From assembly GCA_963739385.1 (NCBI GenBank), contig CAVUAI010000025.1, positions 159,336 to 223,335 of the forward strand: 64,000 nt of DNA, read 5' to 3'. Position numbers and translations under genes: made by a program. Under the pieces are notes generated by a model that was given only the letters and a program-made list of their open reading frames with translations, made no database searches and was not told where the DNA came from. The stretch's first letter is position 1. Every line of letters starts with the position of its first letter. Shown piece by piece: positions 1-8,425 of this stretch. The stretch is from VAZQ01 sp963739385. Lineage in GTDB: Bacteria > Pseudomonadota > Alphaproteobacteria > Rhizobiales > Xanthobacteraceae.

Positions 1-41
1 CCTCCAATCGCGGAAATCAACCGGCAGTCAGGAGAAGCTTG

Positions 42-1160
42 ATGTCTGGTTTCAGCTCGCTCGGTGGGAGAATCGCCATTGGCGCGCTCAGCCTCCTCAT
101 CGGCTGTGGCGCGGCCGTCGCTCAAGGCGCTCCGCCGCCGGCGGTATCGGTCATCCAGGTGGCAAGCCGTCAGGTGACGGAGACCCGCGATTTCATCGGC
201 CGCGTGCAGGCGATCGAGAAGGTCGACATCGTGGCGCGGGTCCCCGGTTTCATCGAGCGACGACAGTTTGTCGAAGGGCAGAAGGTCAAGCAGGGCGACC
301 TGCTGTTCCGCATTGAACAGGCGACTTACAAGGCCGCCGTCGAGCAGCAGCGCGCCAATCTCGCGAAGGCAAAAGCGACGGAGGTCAACACGGCGCTGCA
401 ACTGCAGCGCGGCCAGGAGCTCGTCCGCAATCAGAACATCCCGCAATCGACGCTCGACCAGCGCGCGGCCGATCAGGCTGCGGCGGCGGCCAATGTGATG
501 GAGGCGCAGGCGCTGCTCGACCAGGCGGAAATCAACCTCGGCTACACCGAGATCCGCTCACCCATCGACGGGCGGATCGGACTTGCGTATTTCACCCAGG
601 GCAATCTGGTCGATCCCGGGTCCGGGAGGCTTGCGACCATCGTAAGCCAGGACCCGATCTACGTCCTCTTTCAGGCCAGCGAGCGCGATGTGCTTGATTA
701 CAGCCAGCGTGCCGCCGAGTCGTCCGGCAAGGACGCGCATGTGACCGTTCATATCCGGCTGCCCAATGGCACCGAGTATCCGCATCCCGCCGTCACCAAT
801 TTTCTCGACGTCCAGGTCGACCCCACGACCGACACCGTTGCGGTGCGGGCGCAAGTGCCGAACCCGGAAGGGCTTCTCATCCCCGGCGGGATCGTCGGCG
901 TCAGCGCAGAACGGGGCGCGCCGCGCTCGTCGCTCACGGTTCCGCAGGCCGCCGTGCTGCTCGATCAGGCCGGCCGCTATGTCCTGGTCGTCGACGGGAC
1001 GAAGAAGGTCGAGCAGCGCCGCGTAACGACCGGCCCCGAGCAAGGGCGCGACATCGTCGTCACGGATGGCCTCAAGGAGGGAGAGCTGGTCATCGTCGAG
1101 GGCATACAGAAGGTGCATCCCGGTCAAGTCGTGACGGCCACCGTCGTGGCGGGAAACTGA
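42..1160 (+). CDS. RND efflux periplasmic adaptor (AcrA/HlyD-like MFP)
   Basis: Membrane-fusion subunit that links an inner-membrane RND pump to an outer-membrane channel. The ATG at 42 follows GGAG at 31-34; an in-frame TTG three bases upstream is less likely. The N-terminus is hydrophobic and ends in a lipobox-like L-I-G-C (Cys about residue 22), so the product may be a lipoprotein. The rest shows the AcrA order: a lipoyl-like strand segment, an Ala/Gln-rich helical hairpin at about residues 95-165 with coiled-coil character, then beta-barrel and membrane-proximal segments. The length of 372 aa is normal. The permease gene starts 6 bases downstream, so the two are one operon. No TolC-type gene follows, and any regulator would lie left of the window. 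Confidence 0.93.
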   Translation: MSGFSSLGGRIAIGALSLLIGCGAAVAQGAPPPAVSVIQVASRQVTETRDFIGRVQAIEKVDIVARVPGFIERRQFVEGQKVKQGDLLFRIEQATYKAAVEQQRANLAKAKATEVNTALQLQRGQELVRNQNIPQSTLDQRAADQAAAAANVMEAQALLDQAEINLGYTEIRSPIDGRIGLAYFTQGNLVDPGSGRLATIVSQDPIYVLFQASERDVLDYSQRAAESSGKDAHVTVHIRLPNGTEYPHPAVTNFLDVQVDPTTDTVAVRAQVPNPEGLLIPGGIVGVSAERGAPRSSLTVPQAAVLLDQAGRYVLVVDGTKKVEQRRVTTGPEQGRDIVVTDGLKEGELVIVEGIQKVHPGQVVTATVVAGN

Positions 1161-1166
1161 GCCCGG

Positions 1167-4100
1167 ATGTTTTCCAGCATCTTCATCGACCGTCCAAGGC
1201 TTGCCTTCGTCATCGCCATCGTCATTACGCTGGCCGGCGTCATCGCCATCGCGTCGATTCCGATCGCCCAGTTCCCGGACATCGTGCCGCCCCAGGTCAC
1301 GCTGACCGCGACCTATCCGGGTGCCGATGCCGAAGTGGTCGAGACCACGGTGGCGCAACCGATCGAGCAGCAGGTCAACGGCATCGACAATGCGCTCTAC
1401 TATCAATCCGCCAGCGGCTCCGACGGCAGCTACACCCTCAACGTGACCTTCGCGCTCGGCACCAATCCCGACATCAACACCGTCAACGTGCAGAACCGCG
1501 CCAGCCTCGCAGTGCCGCTGCTTCCGCCGGAAGTGTCGCGCAACGGCCTCACCATCCGCAAGAAATCCGCCGCCCTCCTGCAGGTCATCAACATCTACTC
1601 GCCGAAGAACACCTACGACGCCGTTTATCTCAGCAACTATGCGACCATCAACATCATCGATACGCTGGCGCGGATCAATGGCGTCGGACAGGTCACGCTG
1701 TTCGGACCGCTCGACTATTCGTTGCGGATCTGGCTCGACCCCGACCGGCTGACGCAGCTCAATCTCACCCCGAACGACGTGATCGCGGCGGTGCAAAGCC
1801 AGAACGTCCAGGCGGCGCTCGGGCGGGTGGGCGCGGCGCCGATCACGGAGGAGCAGCAGGTCCAGATCACCATCAAGACCAAGGGCCGGCTTTCGCGTCC
1901 CGAGGAATTCTCGGCCCTGGTCCTGCGCACCAAGCCCGACGGCTCGGTGGTCCGGGTGAGCGATGTCGCCCGCGTCGAGATGGGCGCGAAATCGCAGGAC
2001 CGCCACAGCCGCTTCAACGGCGCGCCGGCCGCCGCGCTCGGCATCTACCAGACCCCGGGCTCCAATGCCGTCGACGTCGCCCGTCAGGTGCGCGACACCC
2101 TCAATACGCTGGCGACGCGCTTCCCCGAGGATCTCGCCTATACCGTATTCTTCGACACCACGGTGTTCGTCACCTCGACCATCGAGGAGGTCATCCGCAC
2201 CTTGGCCGAGGCCATCGTCCTCGTGGCTCTGGTCGTGTTCCTGTTTCTTGGCAGCTGGAGGACGACGCTGATCCCGCTGGTGGCCGTGCCGGTGTCGATC
2301 GTGGGCACGTTCGCCGTCATGCTGCTCATGGGCTATTCAGCCAATACCGTCTCGCTGCTCGCGCTCGTGCTCGCGATCGGCATCGTCGTCGACGACGCCA
2401 TCGTCGTGGTCGAGAACGTCGAGCGGGTGATGGAAGAGGAGCCGGACCTGCCGGTGCCGGACGCCTGCAAGAAAGCGATGGCGGAAATTACCGGCCCGAT
2501 CCTCGCCATCACGCTCGTCCTGTTGTCGGTATTTGTTCCGGTCGCCTTCATTCCCGGCATCAGCGGGCAGCTTTTCCGCCAGTTCGCGGTGGCCGTCTCG
2601 GTATCGATGCTGATCTCGGCCGTCAACGCCCTGACGCTCAGTCCGGCGCTTTGCGCGGTGCTCCTGAAACACGGTCAGACGAGCCGCGGCCCGATGCGCT
2701 ACGTCCTGGGAGCGATCGATCGCGTTCGTCACGGTTATGTCGCGGTGGTGCGCCGGCTGGTGCGGGTGTCGATCGTCGGCGTCCTGGTCGTGGCCGGCAC
2801 GCTCGCGGTCTCGGCGTGGCTGTTCAGCCGGACGCCGCAGAGCTTTCTGCCGGAAGAGGACCAGGGCGCGATCTTCGCCGCCCTGCGGCTTCCCGAAGGG
2901 GTTTCGGTCAATCGTACCGAGGCCGTGGTCAAGGAGATCGAGGACATCGTCACGCCGATTCCGGGCGTCGAAGGTGTGCTGTCGGTGGTGGGGCTGAATT
3001 TCATCGACTATGTCGCCTCGTCGAACCAGGCGTTCTTCGTCATCCGCCTCAAGCCCTACGAAACGCGCACCGATCCCGCGCAGAGCGCCGGCGCGATCAT
3101 TGCGCGCCTGCGCCCGCAGATGGCGGCCATCAAGGGCGGCGTCGCGTTCCCGTTCAACCTGCCGCCCATTCTCGGCCTCGGCAGCACCGGCGGTTTCCAG
3201 TATGCGCTGGAGGCGCTGCAGGGCCAGCCGTCGACCGACGTCGCGGCGACGCTGCGCGGCCTGGTCGTGGCAGCCAACGGGCGGCCCGAGCTCGCCGGCG
3301 TATTCAGCACCTATGCCGCCGACACGCCCCAGATCTATCTCGATATCAACCGTGACAAGGCCCAGGTGCTGGGGGTCAAGATCAGCGACATCTTCAATGC
3401 GCTGCAATCGACGCTCGGCACCTTCTACGTCAACGACTTCAATCTGTTCGGGCGCACGTGGCAGGTCAACATTCAAGCCGAGACGCCGTTTCGCGACAAC
3501 GTGGAGGATGTCTACCGGATCTACGTGCGCAACGCCCAGGGCGGGATGGTCCCGATGCGGGCGGTGGCCGAAGCGAAGTTCGTGCAGGGACCGCAGACGG
3601 TCATCCGTTACAACGGATACCGCGGCGCAATCGTCAACGGCGCGCCCAAGCCCGGCTACAGCTCCGGCCAGGCGCTTGCCGCGATGGAGCGCATCTCCGC
3701 AACGACCCTGCCGGCGGGCTACAGCTTCGAATGGACCGGGACCGCGCTGCAGGAAAAGGCCGCGGGCGGACGCACCGGCGTCGTGCTCGGGCTCGCTCTG
3801 CTGTTCGCCTATCTGTTTCTCGTTGCGCTGTACGAGAGCTGGAACATTCCGATCCCGGCCCTGCTGTCGGTCAGCGTCGCGGGACTCGGCGCCCTGGTCG
3901 CGCTGGTGGTGTCCGGACTGAGCTTCGACGTCTATGCGCAGATCGGGCTCGTCGTGCTGATCGCGCTTGCTGCCAAGAACGGCATCCTGATCGTCGCGTT
4001 TGCGGTGGAGCAGCGCAACGCCGGGAAAGATGTCCAGACCGCCGCCATCGAAGCGGCAAGCCTCAGGTTCCGCCCGGTCATGATGACCAGCTTTGCCTTC

Positions 4101-4289
4101 ATCTTCGGACTGTTGCCGCTCGTCGTTGCGCAGGGGGCCGGGGCCGTGACCCGCCATGCGGTGGGCACGCCGGTGTTCGGCGGCATGATCGCGGCGTCCG
4201 TATTCGGGATCTTCATCATTCCGCTGCTCTACATCACCGCCGAGCGCTTGCGCCGGCGGGCGCCGCGCCAGAAGAAGAAGACCGCGTGA
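1167..4289 (+). CDS. RND multidrug efflux permease (AcrB/MexB-like)
   Basis: Proton-driven inner-membrane pump of the hydrophobe/amphiphile efflux family (HAE1). At 1040 aa it has the full family length, with a first membrane helix directly after the FIDRP start motif, two large periplasmic loops and two blocks of hydrophobic helices. The proton-relay residues are present: the VVDDAIVVVENV motif with Asp409-Asp410 (codons at 2391-2396) and a lysine in AAKNGIL at about residue 937, matching AcrB Asp407/408 and Lys940. It is cotranscribed with the adaptor gene just upstream. The substrate cannot be read from the sequence. A 679-aa reading frame on the opposite strand is a GC-driven shadow. Confidence 0.96.
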   Translation: MFSSIFIDRPRLAFVIAIVITLAGVIAIASIPIAQFPDIVPPQVTLTATYPGADAEVVETTVAQPIEQQVNGIDNALYYQSASGSDGSYTLNVTFALGTNPDINTVNVQNRASLAVPLLPPEVSRNGLTIRKKSAALLQVINIYSPKNTYDAVYLSNYATINIIDTLARINGVGQVTLFGPLDYSLRIWLDPDRLTQLNLTPNDVIAAVQSQNVQAALGRVGAAPITEEQQVQITIKTKGRLSRPEEFSALVLRTKPDGSVVRVSDVARVEMGAKSQDRHSRFNGAPAAALGIYQTPGSNAVDVARQVRDTLNTLATRFPEDLAYTVFFDTTVFVTSTIEEVIRTLAEAIVLVALVVFLFLGSWRTTLIPLVAVPVSIVGTFAVMLLMGYSANTVSLLALVLAIGIVVDDAIVVVENVERVMEEEPDLPVPDACKKAMAEITGPILAITLVLLSVFVPVAFIPGISGQLFRQFAVAVSVSMLISAVNALTLSPALCAVLLKHGQTSRGPMRYVLGAIDRVRHGYVAVVRRLVRVSIVGVLVVAGTLAVSAWLFSRTPQSFLPEEDQGAIFAALRLPEGVSVNRTEAVVKEIEDIVTPIPGVEGVLSVVGLNFIDYVASSNQAFFVIRLKPYETRTDPAQSAGAIIARLRPQMAAIKGGVAFPFNLPPILGLGSTGGFQYALEALQGQPSTDVAATLRGLVVAANGRPELAGVFSTYAADTPQIYLDINRDKAQVLGVKISDIFNALQSTLGTFYVNDFNLFGRTWQVNIQAETPFRDNVEDVYRIYVRNAQGGMVPMRAVAEAKFVQGPQTVIRYNGYRGAIVNGAPKPGYSSGQALAAMERISATTLPAGYSFEWTGTALQEKAAGGRTGVVLGLALLFAYLFLVALYESWNIPIPALLSVSVAGLGALVALVVSGLSFDVYAQIGLVVLIALAAKNGILIVAFAVEQRNAGKDVQTAAIEAASLRFRPVMMTSFAFIFGLLPLVVAQGAGAVTRHAVGTPVFGGMIAASVFGIFIIPLLYITAERLRRRAPRQKKKTA

Positions 4290-4341
4290 TCGCGGCCCCG
4301 CTCCCGTGAGCGCGTGCGTCTGTCGGACTTGCCGCGATGCC

Positions 4342-4373
4342 AAAAGAAAAACGCGCCGGCGGAGGCCGGCGCG
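4342..4373 (-). terminator. Rho-independent terminator
   Basis: A perfect 9-bp GC stem (4352-4360 with 4365-4373) encloses a 4-base loop. Read on the minus strand it is followed by TTTTTCTTTT. It lies about 30 bases past the stop of the minus-strand gene at 4405, so it terminates that gene; it also sits between that gene and the convergent RND operon. Confidence 0.88.
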
Positions 4374-4404
4374 CAAGGACGGGAAGTTCAGCCGATACGA
4401 AAGT

Positions 4405-4785
4405 CTAGTCGCGCAGGCTCGGAGCGTCCGGCACCTTCTTCCAGTGCGTCAGGCTCTCGGCGATGATCTTCGTCGACTGCAAAGCCGCGTTGCTCAAGGT
4501 CGCGTATTCGACGATCTCGCGTTGGACGCGGGCCGCCTCGTTGTGCAGCATGTCGCGCAAGGTCTGCAGCTCGGTGATGAGCTTGTCGATCTCCTGCACC
4601 GACGTTCCCGCCACCCGTTGCAGCAGAGCGCCGATATTGCTGGCGACCATTTCGCTGTCGCTCTCCGGCTGCCGCCGCAGGCTGGTCGCTACGTCACGCC
4701 GCACGAAATCCCGGATTTCCCCTTCCACTGCCGTTTCCACCGAAGTGTCGACTTCGGCGGACTCACGCGTCTTGAGAAAGGTCAT
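4405..4785 (-). CDS. Small helical hypothetical protein
   Basis: A 126-aa protein that I cannot assign to a named family. It is hydrophilic and strongly charged, with no signal peptide or membrane segment. Heptad-like leucines at about residues 55-100 suggest an amphipathic helix bundle or coiled coil, somewhat reminiscent of phasin-type proteins, but no diagnostic motif is visible. Codon use resembles the neighbours and a strong terminator follows the stop, both of which argue for a genuine gene. The ATG at 4785 starts the sequence MTFLKTRES. A longer frame running to 6078 only joins this gene to unrelated reading in the next gene and is rejected. It stands alone between the RND operon and the cytochrome P460 gene. 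Confidence 0.75.
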   Translation of the reverse strand: MTFLKTRESAEVDTSVETAVEGEIRDFVRRDVATSLRRQPESDSEMVASNIGALLQRVAGTSVQEIDKLITELQTLRDMLHNEAARVQREIVEYATLSNAALQSTKIIAESLTHWKKVPDAPSLRD

Positions 4786-4964
4786 GTTTGATACCCCCGT
4801 TGAGCGCCCGCCCGGGGCGCAAACTCCACCGGCCCGATAGCCGCACGAGAATGTGACCACTTCGCGGCCGATTCGCACGAAAACCGGGGCTTTCCGGCCC
4901 CTCGGCCCCCCGCCCATTTCTGGTCGGACGGAACCCGGGGCGCCGGCGATCGCCCCGCCGGATG

Positions 4965-5498
4965 TTATTTCGCGGCCGTCTTCATCTTGTCGTAGAGGAA
5001 CACGAAATCCTGCTTGTCCAGGGGCTTGTGGCAGTTGAAGCAGGCCGTGAGGTTGGCCGCCGGGTTGACGGTCTTGTCGGCCTTGAAGTTCTGATACTCC
5101 CACTCGCCGTTGCGCACGTTGTCCGGGTATTCCGCCCCCCAGCCCGTGCGCTTCTCCATCACCGCATAGCCGATGAGGTTGCCCTTGATGAAGCGGCCGT
5201 TGGCGTCCTTCTCGGGGTTGCCCTGGGGGTCGAGCTTGGCGGCGTATTGCAGCATCGTGACCACGGTGCCGTCCGGCAGCGGCGCGCCTGTCTTGGCGGC
5301 GTCGAGCGCCGCCGCGCTGGTGTAGAACTCGCGGAACTGCTTGTTGTCCGGGCGGTCGACGGTGGTGAACAGCACGCCGGCCGCGTAGTTGTCGGGAAAG
5401 GCGACCTTGTCGCCGCCGGCGCGCACGGGAATGATGGCGGCAAGAACCGCGGCCGCGGCGGCGACCGACGCAATGGTGACCTGGGTGCGGATTGTCAT
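4965..5498 (-). CDS. Cytochrome P460 family c-type haem protein
   Basis: A 177-aa exported haem protein. Residues 1-27 form a Sec signal peptide (charged MTIRTQ, long Ala/Val core, cleavage near VRAGG). A single c-type haem site CFNCH lies at about residues 153-157 near the C-terminus, as in cytochrome P460. The family oxidises or binds hydroxylamine, nitric oxide and related small nitrogen compounds in the periplasm, with a Lys-haem cross-link that cannot be confirmed from sequence alone. The ATG at 5498 is chosen because the signal peptide begins there; a 78-residue upstream extension is out of character. No other nitrogen-oxide genes are near, so detoxification is more likely than respiration. 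Confidence 0.86.
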   Translation of the reverse strand: MTIRTQVTIASVAAAAAVLAAIIPVRAGGDKVAFPDNYAAGVLFTTVDRPDNKQFREFYTSAAALDAAKTGAPLPDGTVVTMLQYAAKLDPQGNPEKDANGRFIKGNLIGYAVMEKRTGWGAEYPDNVRNGEWEYQNFKADKTVNPAANLTACFNCHKPLDKQDFVFLYDKMKTAAK

Positions 5499-5676
5499 GC
5501 TGTCTCCCCCTCGTTCTGGTGGCGCGCGCTGCGCGCGATTTCCCGCAGCGGCGTGCCGGCCGCGGCAGGTGCGGCAGCATAGGCCAAACCCCACCCAGGG
5601 GTTGTAAAATGGTGGTGATGCAGCGCCAGTGGCCGGCGGCGCGCGCGCCATTCGCCCTCGCATCGGGACTGGCGCC

Positions 5677-6369
5677 ATGTCGGCGGTGACCTTCGCGATC
5701 GGCGACATCCACGGCTGCCTCGACAAGCTCACCCGCCTGGTCGCGGTGTGCGAGGCGCGGGCCGCGGGGCGCCCGGCGCGCTTCGTCTTTCTCGGCGACT
5801 ACATCGACCGCGGGCCCGACAGCCGCGGCGTGATCGATGTCCTGATGCGCCGGCAGCAGGCGCAGCCCGCCACGGTCGTCTGCCTGCGCGGCAACCACGA
5901 GCAGCTCGCCATCGACGCCCACGACGACGAGCGCGCCATGCCGCTGTGGCTGCAGAACAGCGGCGGCCGCACCTTGCGCAACTACCGCGAGACCAACGGC
6001 CGCATGTCGGATGCGCATCTCGAATGGCTGCGGGCGCTGCCGTTCTGCCACGACGACGGGCTGCGCTTCTTCGTGCATGCCGGCATCGATCTGGCCGTGC
6101 CGCTCAACATGCAGTCAGAGCAGGTGATGCTGTGGATTCGCGAGCCGTTCCTCAGCGGTTGCGACCGCGTCGATTGTGGCCGCTTCATCGTGCACGGCCA
6201 TACCCCGATGCACACCGCTAGGCCGGATCTCCGCCATCGCCGGCTCAACCTCGACACCGGCGCGGTGATGGGCGGCCCGCTCACCGCGGCAGTGTTCGAC
6301 GACACCCGGGCGGAGCCGCTGGCCTTCCTGACCGATCGCGGTGCGATGCCGGGCTGGCTTCGGTCCTGA
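5677..6369 (+). CDS. Metallophosphoesterase (PPP-type Ser/Thr phosphatase)
   Basis: A 230-aa cytosolic phosphatase of the bacterial PPP family (PrpA / phage lambda phosphatase type). The metal-binding signatures appear in order: GDIHG near residue 8, GDYIDRG near residue 38, GNHE near residue 76 and a C-terminal HGHTP. These ligands hold the two-metal centre that hydrolyses phosphoserine/threonine or nucleotide phosphoesters. The start is placed at the ATG 5677, since the first motif follows at once; the upstream ATG at 5629 adds 16 residues without family support. The gene is single, with no linked kinase, so the substrate is unknown. Confidence 0.9.
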   Translation: MSAVTFAIGDIHGCLDKLTRLVAVCEARAAGRPARFVFLGDYIDRGPDSRGVIDVLMRRQQAQPATVVCLRGNHEQLAIDAHDDERAMPLWLQNSGGRTLRNYRETNGRMSDAHLEWLRALPFCHDDGLRFFVHAGIDLAVPLNMQSEQVMLWIREPFLSGCDRVDCGRFIVHGHTPMHTARPDLRHRRLNLDTGAVMGGPLTAAVFDDTRAEPLAFLTDRGAMPGWLRS

Positions 6370-6467
6370 CAGACGGGGCGAAGGGCGGTAGCGGTCTCTG
6401 ACCTCGGGGCAAAGCGAGGCGTGACGTAGTGGTTGATCCGTCACGCCGCAAAGCTCTCGCTGTTGTC

Positions 6468-6487
6468 ATGCCCGCGAAAGCGGGCAT
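6468..6487. repeat. Short palindrome ATGCCCGC-GAAA-GCGGGCAT
   Basis: A perfect 8-bp inverted repeat with a GAAA loop in the 343-base gap before the MT-A70 gene. The same palindrome with loop CTGC occurs at 49016-49035. It looks like a small dispersed intergenic palindrome. The rest of the gap 6370-6712 shows no gene. Confidence 0.7.
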
Positions 6488-6712
6488 CCAGTAATCTGCA
6501 GCAGTGAGTGTCTCCCCCGTCGAATACGACCGCGCACGCTATCGCGAAGGGAAATCACCGGGTGGGGCGGGTAGGGGACCTTCATTCTTATCCGGTGCAA
6601 ATGCTCCGCACAGGGCTGAACCGGAATCCGAGAGCGTCTACTATTCGCGAATCGAGCCCGGCCTCGTGGCCGCGCGTTTTTCTCTCGCGATAGGTCTGAC
6701 AAAACCCACGTC

Positions 6713-7354
6713 ATGGACGCCATCGGACGCGACCTGCTCGCCCTCACCGGTAAACGCCGATTCGCCACCATCCTTGCGGATCCGCCGTGGCGGTTCACCA
6801 ACAAGACCGGGAAGGTCGCGCCCGAGCACCGGCGGCTCGCGCGCTACGGCACCATGACGCTCGCCGAGATCGCGGCGCTGCCGGTCGCGCAGCTCGCCGC
6901 GCCGACCGCGCACCTCTATCTCTGGTGTCCGAATGCGCTGCTGCCCGAGGGGCTGGCCGTGATGCGGGCGTGGGGCTTCGCCTACAAGTCCAATATCGTC
7001 TGGCACAAGGTGAGGAAGGACGGCGGCTCGGACGGCCGCGGCGTCGGCTTCTATTTCCGCAACGTGACCGAGCTGATCCTGTTCGGCGTGCGCGGCAGGA
7101 ACGCGCGCACCTTGGCGCCGGGACGGCGGCAGGTGAATCTCCTGGCCACGCGCAAGCGCGAGCATTCGCGCAAGCCCGACGAGCAGTACGCGATCATCGA
7201 GGCGTGCAGCAGCGGCCCCTATCTCGAGCTGTTCGCGCGCGGCACCCGCAAGGGATGGACGACCTGGGGCAACCAGGCCGGCGAGGATTATCGCCCGACC
7301 TGGAAGACCTACGCGCATCATTCCGCGGCCGGCCGGATGATCGCCGCGGAGTAG
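6713..7354 (+). CDS. MT-A70 family N6-adenine methyltransferase
   Basis: A 213-aa SAM-dependent methyltransferase of the MT-A70 type, which in bacteria and phages usually methylates adenine N6 in DNA. The catalytic DPPW motif is at residues 23-26, followed by the usual order of family blocks: LYLW near residue 66, WHK near 97, a helix with LLFGV-like character, and a C-terminal YLELFAR block that closes the SAM site. No restriction enzyme, phage gene or DNA-binding partner is adjacent, so it is a solitary methyltransferase, either a regulatory or an anti-restriction activity or a remnant of a mobile element. Base composition resembles its neighbours. Translation starts at the ATG at 6713. Confidence 0.9.
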   Translation: MDAIGRDLLALTGKRRFATILADPPWRFTNKTGKVAPEHRRLARYGTMTLAEIAALPVAQLAAPTAHLYLWCPNALLPEGLAVMRAWGFAYKSNIVWHKVRKDGGSDGRGVGFYFRNVTELILFGVRGRNARTLAPGRRQVNLLATRKREHSRKPDEQYAIIEACSSGPYLELFARGTRKGWTTWGNQAGEDYRPTWKTYAHHSAAGRMIAAE

Positions 7355-7431
7355 CGCCGCTCGCGAGCTGCCGCATCCGCCGCTCCGGCGGCACCGGACC
7401 CGCGACGGCGCGGTGCGCTACGCCCGTGGCA

Positions 7432-7584
7432 CTACGCCTTCTTGGCAAACGGATTCTGCGTGGGCTGGCCCGCGCCCGGCCCGATCGCGAACGGCGACGG
7501 CGGCGGTCCGCCCTTCTTCTTCTTGTTATGCTCCGCCTTCGGTTTCTTCTTTTCCTTGTTGCTGCGCATCTGACCCTTGGCCAT
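7432..7584 (-). CDS. Small Lys-rich hypothetical protein (50 aa)
   Basis: A 50-residue basic protein with a lysine-rich N-terminal half (runs such as EKKKPK and KKKK) and a Pro/Gly-rich C-terminal half. The ATG at 7584 is preceded by a very strong ribosome-binding site, AAGGAGG, six bases upstream, which is the main argument that this short frame is real. No enzyme motif, signal peptide or membrane segment is present. Its composition suggests binding to nucleic acid or another polyanion, but this is only an inference. It is transcribed away from the structured region at 7.7-8.3 kb. Confidence 0.65.
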   Translation of the reverse strand: MAKGQMRSNKEKKKPKAEHNKKKKGGPPPSPFAIGPGAGQPTQNPFAKKA

Positions 7585-7720
7585 GGCGTCCTCCTTGGCT
7601 TGCCAACCGAGAAAAGCGGCGGGCGCGATTGAAGCGCCGGCTGCGGCCGGTTGCAAGCGGCGGCCCGCCAGGTGCCCAGCCCGGGCGCTGATTTTTTTAC
7701 GCGCGGTGCGTAGAAATACA

Positions 7721-7749
7721 TTGACTACGTTTCGAGGATAGGATAAGAA
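7721..7749 (+). promoter_or_regulatory. Candidate sigma-70 promoter
   Basis: TTGACT at 7721-7726, a 17-base spacer, and TAAGAA at 7744-7749. The -35 element matches five of six consensus bases, the -10 only three of six. It points into the structured region that follows and not to any convincing coding frame. Confidence 0.35.
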
Positions 7750-8260
7750 TGACCTATCCCGCTCGATGAGGGGCGTCTCCGGAGACGATCCTGATGGCGG
7801 AGCGGGTGTGGCGTCCGGCTGCGGGTGTTTGCGACCGCGGACCGGAGGTCCGGCACCGCCGGCCAGGCCGTAACGGCTGGTGCGGCGAGGCCTGCGCGAC
7901 GAAGCCGGCGCTGCCGGACGGGACGCGTGGGCTCCCCGGACCGAAAATCGCCACGGTGGAGCGCCGAGAGGCGAGCGCACCGATCGCAAGGTGCGCGCCG
8001 CGCGCAACCCGCGCGGCACAACAACAAGGAACACGCGCCTGTCGGCGCTCCGCCGCCCCTCGGGGGTGGCTGATGAAGGAAGAAGGTGCGGACCCGGGGC
8101 GCGAGAGGCGCAACGGGGGACGGAGAGGTGTAGTTCGATGCGGGTGCCGGGCAGTGGGGTTTTGTCCGGCATGCGAGAGGTGGCTGTTTGACAGCGTGAA
8201 TAGGAATCAGGCGATAACCCCGGAGGCTTCACGCCCTGGGGGCGATGTCGCACGTGCATA
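7736..8260 (+). other. Structured intergenic element, possible ncRNA or repeat
   Basis: Part of an 841-base stretch (7585-8425) without a convincing gene. It opens with GGATAGG (7736-7742) facing CCTATCC (7753-7759). Partly overlapping this, CCCGCTC (7758-7764) faces GAGCGGG (7800-7806) around a perfect 14-base palindrome at 7774-7787. The two outer stems share bases and cannot form together. Further short GC hairpins follow, for example GGACCGGAGGTCC near 7839-7851. Frames crossing the region are Arg/Pro/Gly-rich and start at poor sites. I remember similar sequence as multicopy in Bradyrhizobium genomes, but this is unchecked. Whether it is an RNA gene, a decayed repeat or part of a mobile element is open. 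Confidence 0.4.
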
Positions 8261-8267
8261 GTTGGTT

Positions 8268-8406
8268 GTGTCCCGGGCGCAGCGCAGCACGAAGTGATGC
8301 GCTGCAGAACCGGGACCGTACCACACACCGTCTCTGGAACGGTCCCGGCTCAGCGGTGCACCGTTCCGCGCTGGTGCGCTCCACGCTGCACCGCGTCCGG
8401 GACACG
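8268..8406 (-). repeat. Double-hairpin intergenic repeat, copy A
   Basis: Two adjacent imperfect hairpins, each bounded by GTCCCGG and CCGGGAC. The left one (8270-8316) has the inner stem GCAGCGCA / TGCGCTGC; the right one (8342-8403) has GCGGTGCA / TGCACCGC. The reverse complement aligns with 13068-13255 over nearly its whole length, and half of it with 56203-56310. This is a dispersed palindromic family of the REP/BIME kind. Confidence 0.75.
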
Positions 8407-8425
8407 GGCTACATTACGGCCGGTG

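Noticed and set aside
2337..4376. 679-aa frame on the minus strand
   Set aside because: Exactly antisense to the RND permease, Arg/Asp/His-rich with no family pattern; a GC-codon shadow.
4405..6078. 557-aa minus-strand frame joining two genes
   Set aside because: Only the last 126 residues correspond to a plausible gene; the remainder is out of frame with the cytochrome P460 gene and antisense to the phosphatase gene.
7794..8261. 155-aa frame in the structured region
   Set aside because: No ribosome-binding site, Arg/Pro/Gly-rich, no family resemblance, and it crosses many hairpins.
7585..8425. Group II intron or tRNA in the 841-base gap
   Set aside because: No domain V-like hairpin, no GUGYG start, no cloverleaf or TTCGAAT-type T-loop seen.
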